Origin: Flavobacterium sp. ACN2
GTDB taxonomy: Bacteria > Bacteroidota > Bacteroidia > Flavobacteriales > Flavobacteriaceae
Direction: 5' to 3'
Length of the DNA stretch: 64,000 nt
Assembly: GCF_002303885.1 (NCBI RefSeq)
Contig: NZ_MRCM01000005.1
Coordinates: 62,001-126,000, forward strand
Below, piece by piece: positions 43,301 through 52,701 of the stretch. The notes under the pieces were generated by a model. It saw only the letters and a program-made list of their open reading frames with translations. It had not been told where the DNA came from and searched no databases. Position numbers and translations under genes: made by a program. Position 1 is the stretch's first letter, and every line of letters begins with the position of its first letter.

Positions 43301-45382
43301 TTATTTTTTTACTAAATCAGAATTAATAATCCAATCAGAATTTCTATACTTATCTAAATCGTCTTTTACATTTTCCTCTAATACTGCAAAACATAACAAA
43401 TGAGTTGGGCGAGAAAAACCTACATACATCATTTTTAAAGCTTCTATACCAGTCGGGGTTTCACAACTTTGTTTTTGCTTGTACAATGGAATTGTTTTTA
43501 ACTTTTGTTTTTTTATTGATGTATTTAAACTAGCCTCTTTTAACTTTAAAGTTTCATAAATAGGCTTTTTATATGCCGTCTCGACATACATTGTAGCGCA
43601 ATGTGTTTGGCCTTTTACAGCATGAACTGTTGTCACTTCAATTCCTAAATTATCTTCAACTATTTTTTTATTCTTAATTCTCATTTCATCATTAAATTCA
43701 AAAATAAAAAACTGCGTTTTACGATTTAATTCTAAATCAAACCATTCCTTAAATTCATTTTCAATGAATTTTTTAACCGAATTAAAAACAAGCCTATAGT
43801 TTTTTGTAGAAACTAAATCAAAACACCAATCAAATAATTTAGCTTTAAAATCTTCATAAATCCCATTATTAGAGCATGCTTTAATGTATTCAATTAGATC
43901 ACTTTTTGTATAAAAACGCTCAACGGTTCTACCTCTAATTATCTTTACTAATTTTTTATCTTCAAATCTCAATATAGTAATTAGAGCATTTAGTATTGAT
44001 TTTCTAACTCCTTCTAACGTTTCTTTCTCTTGATCAAAAAGTTGAAGATATTTACTCAGTGAATCAAAATCTTCTTTTTTTGATTTACTCAATTTATTGT
44101 AGCCAAAAACTGTATGAAGACATAAATTACCATCACTCTCGTTTGTTCTTTCTCCTGTCCAACCAATAATTTTAAACCCTTTTTTCTTTTCTTCAATGTT
44201 ATGGAGATTATGGCTTTTTATTATTTCTTCAAACTTAATTTTTAAACGTTCTTTGGTTTCTTTAGTAAATAAAACTAAGTGAGGATTAATCTCTTTTTCA
44301 TTTTGTAAAAGCTTTCTTTCTCCCACAACATTGAATTTTTCTTCTTCATTTCTAAAAGTAAAATAATTTACTAATTCAGCATTTTTAGAACTTAAGCGGT
44401 TTGAACCATTTAAATAGCTAGCGTTTCTTGGCTTCCAATCACACTCATCTTTAACTCTATTGTAAATTGACTGATTTGGATCACCAATTCTTTGAATTAT
44501 AGTTTTAGATTTTTCAGTAAAAAAAATATTATCAATTATATCTATTTGATATTCTTCTAAATCCTGCATTTCATCAATGAAAACATATTTAAAACGATGC
44601 TGAAGTTGTTCTCTAACATTAGGAAAATTATGTAAATACCAATTTGCCAATGAAAAGGAATCTCTATATGACAGAATTCCATTTCTAAACAAACTTTCTT
44701 TCCAATTTTCAATTTCTAAATAATGATCTTTTGCAGTTCCGTCAAATTTATATAGGGTTTTGCTTTTTTCACCATACAATATTTTTCTACTAATTAAATC
44801 GAATTTTAAATAAAAAATAAAATCAATAGTATTTTCATTCTTCTCATTTGGAGAAAGATTTGTCCTATTGTGATTTGCTTTACCATACAAGAGATTCTTT
44901 AGTTTTGGAAAAGTATCTCCATTCTGCTTCCATTTAAGTTTATAATTAAAAAAATCCGCAACTTCTTTTTTATATATATCATCATCGTTTTTAGCTATAT
45001 AGGAATCATATTTTAAAAAATTTGCAGGGTTAGCCAAAAATTTATTTACAAAACTTTGAACAGTTCCTATAAAATTTGGATACTGAAATAAATTAGGACA
45101 ATGCTTTTTTAATTCTTTTTCAATTTCATTAACGGTTGAATTAGTGTGAGCCAAAACTAAAATACCTGAACCATCATTAAATGGAAGTTGTTTAGAAAGA
45201 CAATAAAGTTTTGCCATTAAAGCAGTTGTTTTCCCACTGCCTGGAACAGCTAAAAGATCACTAGTTTGTAGATTTTTAATAAATGGAATCCTTTCTTTTT
45301 TATCAAATTCATTTCCATCAATAAAGATATGTTCCGCTTCTCTAATATGTATATCATTTATTTCAACTTTCATTACAAACAT
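43301..45382 (-). CDS. gajB: Gabija helicase GajB (UvrD/Rep family)
   Basis: 693 residues. Walker A AVPGSGKTTALMAKL, motif II FIDEMQDLEEYQIDII, motif V-like TTVHAVKGQTHC and motif VI-like MMYVGFSRPTHLLC define a superfamily 1 UvrD-like helicase. It overlaps gajA by 20 bases, the classic order and coupling of Gabija, in which GajB senses DNA ends and activates the GajA nuclease against phage. It is longer than the founding GajB, as is common in this family. Base composition is AT-rich like the rest of the island. Confidence 0.9.
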   Translation of the reverse strand: MFVMKVEINDIHIREAEHIFIDGNEFDKKERIPFIKNLQTSDLLAVPGSGKTTALMAKLYCLSKQLPFNDGSGILVLAHTNSTVNEIEKELKKHCPNLFQYPNFIGTVQSFVNKFLANPANFLKYDSYIAKNDDDIYKKEVADFFNYKLKWKQNGDTFPKLKNLLYGKANHNRTNLSPNEKNENTIDFIFYLKFDLISRKILYGEKSKTLYKFDGTAKDHYLEIENWKESLFRNGILSYRDSFSLANWYLHNFPNVREQLQHRFKYVFIDEMQDLEEYQIDIIDNIFFTEKSKTIIQRIGDPNQSIYNRVKDECDWKPRNASYLNGSNRLSSKNAELVNYFTFRNEEEKFNVVGERKLLQNEKEINPHLVLFTKETKERLKIKFEEIIKSHNLHNIEEKKKGFKIIGWTGERTNESDGNLCLHTVFGYNKLSKSKKEDFDSLSKYLQLFDQEKETLEGVRKSILNALITILRFEDKKLVKIIRGRTVERFYTKSDLIEYIKACSNNGIYEDFKAKLFDWCFDLVSTKNYRLVFNSVKKFIENEFKEWFDLELNRKTQFFIFEFNDEMRIKNKKIVEDNLGIEVTTVHAVKGQTHCATMYVETAYKKPIYETLKLKEASLNTSIKKQKLKTIPLYKQKQSCETPTGIEALKMMYVGFSRPTHLLCFAVLEENVKDDLDKYRNSDWIINSDLVKK

Positions 45383-47150
45383 GTTTTATTGCATTAATAA
45401 TATACTCCATTTTTTTATCTTTAGATAAATTCTCTTTTGTTAGCGACAAATCTTTTTCGATTTTTTCTGCTAACAAAGAAGCAACTTCAACCTTATCTAT
45501 CGGACTATGTCCTTTATCCTTTCTTAATTTAGATATAAACTTAGTCTCTTCGAATTTTCCATCTTTAAACTCATCTGTACCAGAATGAATCTCAGAAACA
45601 GATTCTTTAAAAAATTTAGAAAGTGTTTCTGATTTATATAAACACCATTCTAAAGTCCAATCACTTGTAGAGGATAATAACACATTTGTATTTTTGAAAC
45701 TATCCGCTAATTCAGCTATTTTCTTTTCTTTTTCTTCTTTTTTAATTGCGCAAAATGAATTGTCTTTACTATCTGGCCTATTATCCAAATCCGTTATTAT
45801 TGCGACAGGAATATTTAATTTTTCGATTGGATTTTGCCTTAAAAATATTCTTGCGAATTTTAAGTAAGCTGTAGAACCAACATTAACAATCGAGATTTCC
45901 TTCTCTGTCAAGTCATATCCCAATCTTCTAGCAATAACAGGTAAAATTATTTCTTCTGACCAACCTTCAACTAAGATGACTCCTTTGGCAAAAAACAAAT
46001 TAGCTTTCGTCACATCTAGAAATCGTTCTAAAAATTTATAATCATTTTTCTCCAATTTGGTATACTTATCTTTTTTAGTTCTTTCGTTTTCTTCATTAGG
46101 TACTTCTCCTAAAGGTAAAGCTTGATTGTTATTACAAAATATTAAATTATGCAACTTAACTTTTGAAGCTAAATTTGGACTATGAGTAGATAATATGAAT
46201 TGAACTTCCGTTTCTTGTTGGAGTGCTTCAATAATTTTCATTTGTGCTTGTGGATGTAAATGTGCTTCTAATTCTTCAATCATACACAATCTTAAACCGT
46301 TCCAATTATCTTTTTTTAAGTGTAGCAATTCAGCCGACATATATAATCGATTCATTGTTCCTAGACCAAGATTTTGTTGGTTTAATATTCCTAGAGAAAC
46401 TTTTTCTAAAATACTTTTAATATCACTGTCTCCAAGTGATATACGCGATGTTTTATCTTTATGAGTGAATGAAACTAAAAAATCGTCAATAATTTTTTTA
46501 AGTTTCTCATTTCCATCAGTTTTAAACCATTTTTCAATTTTTAAATTCAATTCCTTAAATTCAGATTCAAAAGGATGTACATCACTTTTAGATTTCTTTT
46601 TAAAAGATTCGTGTTCTCTAAGAATTTGAGATAATCTTGAGTTTTTTTTAGCTGTTAAATCATTATCCGCATCTCGTAACGCTTTTAAATAAGTAGTTTT
46701 CAAATATTCTCTTGCTTCTGCATTTAACGGATAACCTGTTTCATCCATACCAGCTTTAACATCTGTTACTTGAATTCTATCGTCTTTAATTTCAACTTGA
46801 TAAATCAATCTTAAAATAGGTTCCGCCTCTTTACCAATACCTTCCCATCCAAGCCATTCAATAAAATTTTTAGCTTCGTTTGGCTTTAAGCCTTTAAATT
46901 CTAGTTCAATTCTTAATTTGTCAGAATTTTTATAAAAATCAGATTCTTCAACTTTAATCCATTCGTAGGCATGAGTTTTTAAAACTAATTTAATTGCATC
47001 TATAATGGCCGTTTTACCTGAATCATTCTCCCCAATTAAAACATTTAGACCTTTATTAAATGAAACAATTAAATTTGGTTTATTCAAATCAAATGGGTTT
47101 TCAGAACCATATTTTCTAAAATTCCAAAGCCTTAATTCAGATAAATACAT
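45363..47150 (-). CDS. gajA: Gabija nuclease GajA (OLD-family ATPase-TOPRIM)
   Basis: 595 residues. An ABC-type ATPase domain with Walker A GENDSGKT (residues 40-47) and signature/Walker B region MIEELEAHLHPQAQMKII, then LSTHSPNLASK (H-loop), is followed by a TOPRIM nuclease domain with ILVEGWSEEIILP and AIITDLDNR. This is the OLD architecture of GajA. In Gabija, GajA forms a tetramer that nicks DNA and is released from inhibition when NTP levels drop. It is the first gene of the operon, with a promoter about 110 bases upstream. Confidence 0.92.
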   Translation of the reverse strand: MYLSELRLWNFRKYGSENPFDLNKPNLIVSFNKGLNVLIGENDSGKTAIIDAIKLVLKTHAYEWIKVEESDFYKNSDKLRIELEFKGLKPNEAKNFIEWLGWEGIGKEAEPILRLIYQVEIKDDRIQVTDVKAGMDETGYPLNAEAREYLKTTYLKALRDADNDLTAKKNSRLSQILREHESFKKKSKSDVHPFESEFKELNLKIEKWFKTDGNEKLKKIIDDFLVSFTHKDKTSRISLGDSDIKSILEKVSLGILNQQNLGLGTMNRLYMSAELLHLKKDNWNGLRLCMIEELEAHLHPQAQMKIIEALQQETEVQFILSTHSPNLASKVKLHNLIFCNNNQALPLGEVPNEENERTKKDKYTKLEKNDYKFLERFLDVTKANLFFAKGVILVEGWSEEIILPVIARRLGYDLTEKEISIVNVGSTAYLKFARIFLRQNPIEKLNIPVAIITDLDNRPDSKDNSFCAIKKEEKEKKIAELADSFKNTNVLLSSTSDWTLEWCLYKSETLSKFFKESVSEIHSGTDEFKDGKFEETKFISKLRKDKGHSPIDKVEVASLLAEKIEKDLSLTKENLSKDKKMEYIINAIKHVCNES

Positions 47151-47265
47151 AATTTTACTTTATTAAATTTTTAAATATACCTTAATTCAAAGGTGCATCA
47201 TATCTTACAAATATTTTTACGGATTTCCATAAATCAATATAAAATCTTTAATACACCCTTATGTT

Positions 47266-47294
47266 CAAATATATACAAACAAAAAGCCTTCAAA
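47266..47294 (-). promoter_or_regulatory. Putative Gabija promoter
   Basis: TTTG (47291-47294), 17-base spacer and TATATTTG (47266-47273) on the minus strand, 116 bases before the gajA start. Confidence 0.55.
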
Positions 47295-47347
47295 CCAAGT
47301 ACAAACACCTAATTTAAAAGCCAACAAATAATCTTCTAATTAATATT

Positions 47348-48145
47348 TTAAATCCCAAAAAAGCTTTTAGCATTCCTCGTCGTTTCCTCCGCAACCTTAT
47401 CCAAAGTAATTCCTTTAAACTGTGCAATTGTTCCGGCAACATACGGCAGAAAAGCAGGTTCGCAACGGCGTTCGTGGTATTTCTTTAAAAGGCTGTTCGG
47501 GACATTTTTAGGAAGCATAAACGGCGCATCGGTTTCAATCATCATTCGGTCGAGCGGTACGTACTGAATGACTTCTTTTAAATGACTGAAACGCTTGGCA
47601 TCTGAAATCGCTCCCGTAAAACCCAGATAAAAACCGTTATCGAGATAGGTTTTAGCTTCCTGCAACGTTCCTGTAAAACAATGTACAACGGCTTTTGGCA
47701 ATTGCGGTAAATAGTCTTTGGTAATATTCATAAACGAAATAAAAGCGCTTCTTTCGTGCAAAAACAAAGTTTTCTGAACTTCAATCGCCAATTCTAATTG
47801 GGCTTTATAACATTCTTCCTGTTTGTTTCTGGGCGAAAAGTCACGATCAAAATCGAGTCCGCATTCGCCAACCGAAACTACATGTTTCAGTTCTAATAAT
47901 TTCTTCAGTTTCGAAATACTCTGCGCATCGAAACTCTTCGCATCATGCGGATGTATTCCCGCCGTTGCATACAACACGCCCGGATATTGCCTCGCAATCT
48001 TCGCCGATTCTTCACTATTTCGTACGCTGGTGCCTGTGAGTATCATTTGCGATACATCGGCATCGAGCGCGTCTTGTACGACATCGTCTATGTCGTTTTG
48101 GAATTGTTTGTTTGTTAGGTTAATTCCTATGTCTATATAATTCAT
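47348..48145 (-). CDS. tatD: TatD-family metal-dependent nuclease
   Basis: 265 residues, normal for the family. Metal ligands appear as DIGINLTNKQF near the start, VGECGLDFD, LFLHERSAF, VVHCFTGT and METDAPFMLP. TatD enzymes are 3'-5' DNases/RNases used in DNA repair and RNA turnover. It lies on the same strand as rtcB, 420 bases downstream of the rtcB stop and separated from it by repeats, so a functional link to RNA repair is only suggestive. Confidence 0.93.
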   Translation of the reverse strand: MNYIDIGINLTNKQFQNDIDDVVQDALDADVSQMILTGTSVRNSEESAKIARQYPGVLYATAGIHPHDAKSFDAQSISKLKKLLELKHVVSVGECGLDFDRDFSPRNKQEECYKAQLELAIEVQKTLFLHERSAFISFMNITKDYLPQLPKAVVHCFTGTLQEAKTYLDNGFYLGFTGAISDAKRFSHLKEVIQYVPLDRMMIETDAPFMLPKNVPNSLLKKYHERRCEPAFLPYVAGTIAQFKGITLDKVAEETTRNAKSFFGI

Positions 48146-48231
48146 TTTTTTTAAAGTTGCTAAGGTTCTGAGAGGCTAAGGTGCTAAGGTTTTTTCCTCT
48201 CTGTTGCCTTAAATTATTTATTTTTTTGCCA

Positions 48232-48488
48232 CGAAGGCGCTAGGGCGCAAAGTTTTTTGTTTTTAATCTCGCAAAGTCGCAGAGTCGCTAAGTTTTTTTT
48301 AGCCACAGATTATTAAGATTAAAAGGATTAAAAAAAAATCTGCACAATCTGCGAAATCTGCGCGAAAAAATCTTTAATCACACAGTTTGTCATCCTGAGG
48401 AACGAAGGATCACATCCAATATTCCTCAAAGAGAATCGCCAATCTTTGTAGAGTCTCTTGTATGATCCTTCGTTCCTCAGGATGACAA
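48232..48488. repeat. Repeat cluster with hairpin R3
   Basis: GCCACGAAGGCGCTAG-type, CGCAAAGTCGCAGAG-type and GCCACAGATTA-type units, then a hairpin with 26-bp arms (48387-48412 and 48463-48488). The 48146-48565 stretch holds nothing else recognisable. Confidence 0.8.
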
Positions 48489-48565
48489 ACTGGGCGTTAG
48501 ACGCACTGCAGTTCGCCTCTACACTGAAAACTGCGACCGCGACTGAACACTAAAAACTAAAAAAC

Positions 48566-49987
48566 TTAATCCTCCTTACTTCCATCATCTGCCATTCTCA
48601 CTAATTTCGGAGTAAATTTCGCAACAACATCAACCAAATCCTGTTGCGCTTCCATCACCTGATTGATATCTTTATACGCCATTGGGGCTTCGTCTAGACC
48701 CGCTCCGATAAGCGTAACGCCATGATCTCTCAGGATCGATTTCATTTCGGATTGTGTGATGTTTTTGATGGCTTGGGTTCTGCTCATTTGTCTTCCTGCT
48801 CCATGCGAAGCCGAATTAATGGCGTTCTCCTCGCCTTTTCCTCTCACCAAAAATCCCGGTGCGGTCATACTTCCCGGAATGATTCCCATAACGCCTTTTC
48901 CGGCTGGAGTTGCTCCTTTTCTATGTACGATCACTTCTTCGCCGTTCCAGATTTCTTTCCAAGCGAAATTATGATGGTTTTCGACTTTGGCTAAAATCGT
49001 CGCCCCTAGAGCGCGTTCCATTTTGTTATGGATAATTTCGTGACAAGCCGAAGCGTAATCTCCCGCCAAATTCATCGCTAACCAGTATTCCTGTCCTAAT
49101 TGTGAATTCATATCTAAATACGCTAAGTTTTTGGCAACTTCTGGAAGTCTGCATTCATCTTTGGCGATTTTAGTATAATGTCCTGCAATGGTTGCACCCA
49201 TTCCACGTGAACCAGAATGCGTTAACAAAGCGACGTATTTTCCTTTTGGAATATTCAAAACCGCATCGTCTTGTGCAAATTCCATGATCCCGAATTCCAC
49301 AAAGTGATTTCCACCACCCGAAGATCCTAATTGCGACCAGGCTTTATCTTTCAGATTCTTCACAAACGGATTCATATTAAAAGTCTCGTTCTCCAAAACC
49401 GCATGATCTGATTTGTACTGACCATGAAATCCGTGACCTGCTCCAAAAATCGAATTTGCAATTAATTCTTTTTTGAATTTGGCTTCGTTTTCAAAGTAAA
49501 AATCTTCTGGAATATCGTAAACCGACAACGCCATTCTACACCCAATATCAACTCCAACACCATACGGAATAATGGCATTTTTTGTGGCTAAAACCCCGCC
49601 AATCGGTAATCCGTAACCTTGGTGTGCGTCTGGCATTAAAGCTCCCGCAACCGTAACAGGCAATTTCATGGCAACTTCCATTTGTTTTCTGGCTCCGTCT
49701 TCGATATGATCCAATCCGTAAGCCGAATATGCATTTGGATTTTCGTTTAACGCAATGAAATCTTCTGGTTTTTCATTCGATTTTTCGATTAAAGCCACAG
49801 CCAGTTTGCTGAAGATTTTATCGTCTATATAATTCTCCGGAGTTTCTAAGACGTTTTTGAAATTTGTGATCATTTCGTCTCTTGTGAATCCGTTTCTTTT
49901 GCTGTTTATTTTTAAGGCAATCCCAATTATTTTTCCTTCAGGAAATCCTAATTCTAATATATCTGTACCGTTTATTTGTGTTTTCAT
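48566..49987 (-). CDS. rtcB: RtcB RNA ligase
   Basis: 473 residues. GTP- and Mn2+-dependent ligation of RNA 2',3'-cyclic phosphate or 3'-phosphate to 5'-OH ends. Signature motifs are all present: GVGVDIGCRMAL, GSSGGGNHFVEFG, LLTHSGSRGMG, HRKGATPAGKG and SASHGAGRQMSR, the last with the guanylylated His. Start at 49987. The promoter carries the 23-bp palindrome shared with the tRNA-like/RING and tRNA-like/SPFH transcripts. No RtcA cyclase is seen in the window. Confidence 0.95.
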   Translation of the reverse strand: MKTQINGTDILELGFPEGKIIGIALKINSKRNGFTRDEMITNFKNVLETPENYIDDKIFSKLAVALIEKSNEKPEDFIALNENPNAYSAYGLDHIEDGARKQMEVAMKLPVTVAGALMPDAHQGYGLPIGGVLATKNAIIPYGVGVDIGCRMALSVYDIPEDFYFENEAKFKKELIANSIFGAGHGFHGQYKSDHAVLENETFNMNPFVKNLKDKAWSQLGSSGGGNHFVEFGIMEFAQDDAVLNIPKGKYVALLTHSGSRGMGATIAGHYTKIAKDECRLPEVAKNLAYLDMNSQLGQEYWLAMNLAGDYASACHEIIHNKMERALGATILAKVENHHNFAWKEIWNGEEVIVHRKGATPAGKGVMGIIPGSMTAPGFLVRGKGEENAINSASHGAGRQMSRTQAIKNITQSEMKSILRDHGVTLIGAGLDEAPMAYKDINQVMEAQQDLVDVVAKFTPKLVRMADDGSKED

Positions 49988-50009
49988 TTGTCTTTCTATT
50001 TTGATAGTA

Positions 50010-50047
50010 CAAAGGTTAATTGCTACTGCGCAGTTATTTTGCGTAGT
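50010..50047 (-). promoter_or_regulatory. Operator-promoter P2 of rtcB
   Basis: Palindrome ACTACGCA-N7-TGCGCAGT (50025-50047), 7 bases, then AACCTTTG (50010-50017) as the -7 element on the minus strand. The start codon is about 23 bases further. No -33 TTTG is present, which fits an activator-dependent promoter. Confidence 0.75.
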
Positions 50048-50064
50048 TTTTTATTTCTCGCAAT

Positions 50065-50398
50065 CCCGATAGCTATCGGGAGCAGAGTCGAAAAGGTTTT
50101 TCTTTTTTAAGCCACAGATTATGAGGATTAAAATGATTTTTTTTTTCATTTTTTGTCATCCTGAGGAACGAAGGATCACATCCAATATTCCTCAAAAAGA
50201 ATCGCCAATCTTTGTCGAGTTTCTTGTGTGATCCTTCGTTCCTCAGGATGACAAACAGTACGTTTAATAAAAAACTTAAAAAAACTCTGCGTCTCTGCGC
50301 CTTTGCGAGATTAAATTTACCAATCTTTGCGGAGACGCACAGCAGTGCGCCTCTACAAACCTTTATTACTTTGTCACTTTGTCACTTTGTCACTTTGC
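50065..50398. repeat. Palindrome CCCGATAG-CTATCGGG, hairpin R4 and simple repeat
   Basis: 16-bp palindrome at 50065-50080 (also in the tRNA-Leu-like T arm and at 54338). Hairpin R4 has arms 50153-50178 and 50229-50254. CGCAAAG-type units follow. An ACTTTGTC 8-bp tandem repeat lies near 50368-50395. No gene between 49988 and 50401. Confidence 0.75.
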
Positions 50399-50401
50399 AA
50401 C

Positions 50402-52642
50402 TTAATCCACCAATAATTGCGTCACAACCGCTGGATTCATCGCCCATTGTGCTGTATACACCTCATCGGCAACTTCATTTTCAGTAATCGTTAAACCTTG
50501 AGCTTCCGCTTTAAGCTGTAACAAACTACCAATATTCAATTTGCTGTTTAGTTTTGCCAACAACGCCTGAACGCCTTTGAAATCCAATCCACCTACAACC
50601 TGACCTCCGAAAGTCATCTCTAACCAAACGATTTCTCTTTTGGCTACATCCAACACTCCAAAAACCAAACCTTTGGCAACATTTTGCGTCACACGAACCT
50701 GATGATCTACACACGACGGATCGTATGCTACACCAGTTTTCTCTGAAATTTTCATCGGGTGTTTGCTGTTCATCCAACCTACAACTAGATTTGGCGTAAT
50801 ACTTCCGTTGCTGTAGGCATTGCAAGTAAAAGTTACAAATTTCGCTTTGGCTTTCGCCAATTCGTCGATGTTGATGTTGATATATTCGGCAGTTCCAATT
50901 TTATTCGGAATGCTTCGGATATCTCCACTATGCTGACAACCTGTAGTTGTCAATCGGCTGAAAGAACAAATATCGGCTTTATCTTCATAAGCGATATGAC
51001 AGCTTAAATCCATATCTAAATGTTGCGCTGGCAAATCTTTACCCCATTGCATAAACAATCGCACTTCGTTACCTTCAACTGGGAAACGTGTTCCCATTAA
51101 AGCAACCGGCAAATCCTGAACGGTTTCGCTTCGATCTCCTATAGAAACCGGAATGTTAAACAATTGCGGATCGATATACATTGTTTTATTGGTGTTCGCA
51201 ATTTTTGTAAATCGTTTTTTCATGGCCAAAAGACACAATTCTTCGATTTGGTTTTTCATCGCTTCCAACTGCACATCATCATACAATTTCAATAAACCGT
51301 TTGGTTCAATTCTTTTGTTTGTTCCGCCCAAAGGTTTCACACTTCGCTGCATGTTTTTATCAAAGTAATTTTGAGCATACATATTTAAAGTAAACACCAA
51401 TCGAGCCGGAACTTTATCGATGATTTCTTCAAAATGGGCAATCGTTTCTTCCGCACCAAACCAAAGCATATTCGAAAATAACGAACGTGCAAACAATCCT
51501 GGGCGTTGTTTTAATAACGCAAATGTTTTATCGGCATCAAATTTCAATCTTGACGAATCTACTTTGCTTTGCCAAACATCATACACTTGGTTGTAAAATA
51601 CATCCATTAAAAAATTCAATTTCTCGAATCCTTTTCTTTTGCTGTATTCTGCCAAACGAAGCGCTCGGATAAAACGAACCCACATTCCGCGTTTTGGATG
51701 CATGGTTTCGCACATTGCCTCCACTTCCATATTCATATTATTCAACCAATTTGCTACCATTAAACATTCTTTTCGGGAATATTTTAGTTTCAAATCTTTT
51801 TGAGAAGCAATTCTCGCCTGAACGCTTGTATCTAAAACATTATGGAAATGTTGTGCATTTTTTGATGTTCTTTTGATAATCGCTTTTGGCTCGATAATTT
51901 GAAGCATTCCTGTGTTTTTATACCATAAGTATCGCAAGATATCTGTTGGCGTTTTTAAAAACTGAGACGCTTCGTCTTCTTTACCGTTTTCGATCAAAAG
52001 GTCAATCACCAGCATTAAAGTTTCCTTCATTGCTACTTCTGTTTTTGGTAAAGGCAAATATTGCATCGCCATTTTTAAACTATCTACCTGAGTAGCGTCT
52101 AAAGCGGTTTTAGATTGCAATAACGAGATATAGAAATCATTTAAATCTTTTTCTGTCCATAATTCCAGCATTTTCAATTTGCTTCCTTGACCGATATTTT
52201 CCAGTTTTCCAAATTCAAACGGAGTTCCGCAGAACGGACAACCGTTGTATCTTTCTAATGGAAAAGTATTATCTGGGATAATATGACCGCATTGTAAAGT
52301 TGTTCCGTTTTTAGTTTTAAAAACATTTCCGAAATACGTGATAATATGATCTACAACAGATTCGCCTGTTGGAACGTTCCATTCTTTTACCAATGGCGTC
52401 CAGTTTTTATCTGTTCCTAAAATTGCTTTCAGAACTTCTAAAACCTCAACTTTATAATTTGGGTTGACATTATTTAAAGCATGTAATAATGACTCAGAAA
52501 ATGTAAATCCAAGTTTAGAAACATTCGCTAACAAAACGGATGTTGTTCCTGATAAATTTTTAACGTCATTCTTAATCATTTCTGATGGAATGAAAATAGC
52601 ATTTTGGCGTAAACTGATTTTTAATAATTCTCTTGTTTTCAT
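50402..52642 (-). CDS. RING-like/TerD-like protein of the RtcB locus (MXAN_6230/SCO0854 type)
   Basis: 746 residues. An RING-like zinc site lies at residues 118-138 (CGH at 118-120, CPFC at 135-138). A long helical region of ~350 residues follows, with WVRFIRALRLAEYSKRKGFE and similar helices, reminiscent of Ro/TROVE-type HEAT repeats. A C-terminal ~200-residue part has a TerD-like beta pattern (HLDMDLSCHIAY, HSGDIRSIPN, AEYININIDEL). This matches the domain layout named MXAN_6230/SCO0854 RING protein, often found near RtcB. A scaffold role for the tRNA-like RNA in its leader is a reasonable inference. Confidence 0.7.
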   Translation of the reverse strand: MKTRELLKISLRQNAIFIPSEMIKNDVKNLSGTTSVLLANVSKLGFTFSESLLHALNNVNPNYKVEVLEVLKAILGTDKNWTPLVKEWNVPTGESVVDHIITYFGNVFKTKNGTTLQCGHIIPDNTFPLERYNGCPFCGTPFEFGKLENIGQGSKLKMLELWTEKDLNDFYISLLQSKTALDATQVDSLKMAMQYLPLPKTEVAMKETLMLVIDLLIENGKEDEASQFLKTPTDILRYLWYKNTGMLQIIEPKAIIKRTSKNAQHFHNVLDTSVQARIASQKDLKLKYSRKECLMVANWLNNMNMEVEAMCETMHPKRGMWVRFIRALRLAEYSKRKGFEKLNFLMDVFYNQVYDVWQSKVDSSRLKFDADKTFALLKQRPGLFARSLFSNMLWFGAEETIAHFEEIIDKVPARLVFTLNMYAQNYFDKNMQRSVKPLGGTNKRIEPNGLLKLYDDVQLEAMKNQIEELCLLAMKKRFTKIANTNKTMYIDPQLFNIPVSIGDRSETVQDLPVALMGTRFPVEGNEVRLFMQWGKDLPAQHLDMDLSCHIAYEDKADICSFSRLTTTGCQHSGDIRSIPNKIGTAEYININIDELAKAKAKFVTFTCNAYSNGSITPNLVVGWMNSKHPMKISEKTGVAYDPSCVDHQVRVTQNVAKGLVFGVLDVAKREIVWLEMTFGGQVVGGLDFKGVQALLAKLNSKLNIGSLLQLKAEAQGLTITENEVADEVYTAQWAMNPAVVTQLLVD

Positions 52643-52701
52643 TTTTTCAATTTTTTAAAATTTAGATAATGGTGTTTCTGAGTTCTACCTAAAAGATTTT
52701 T

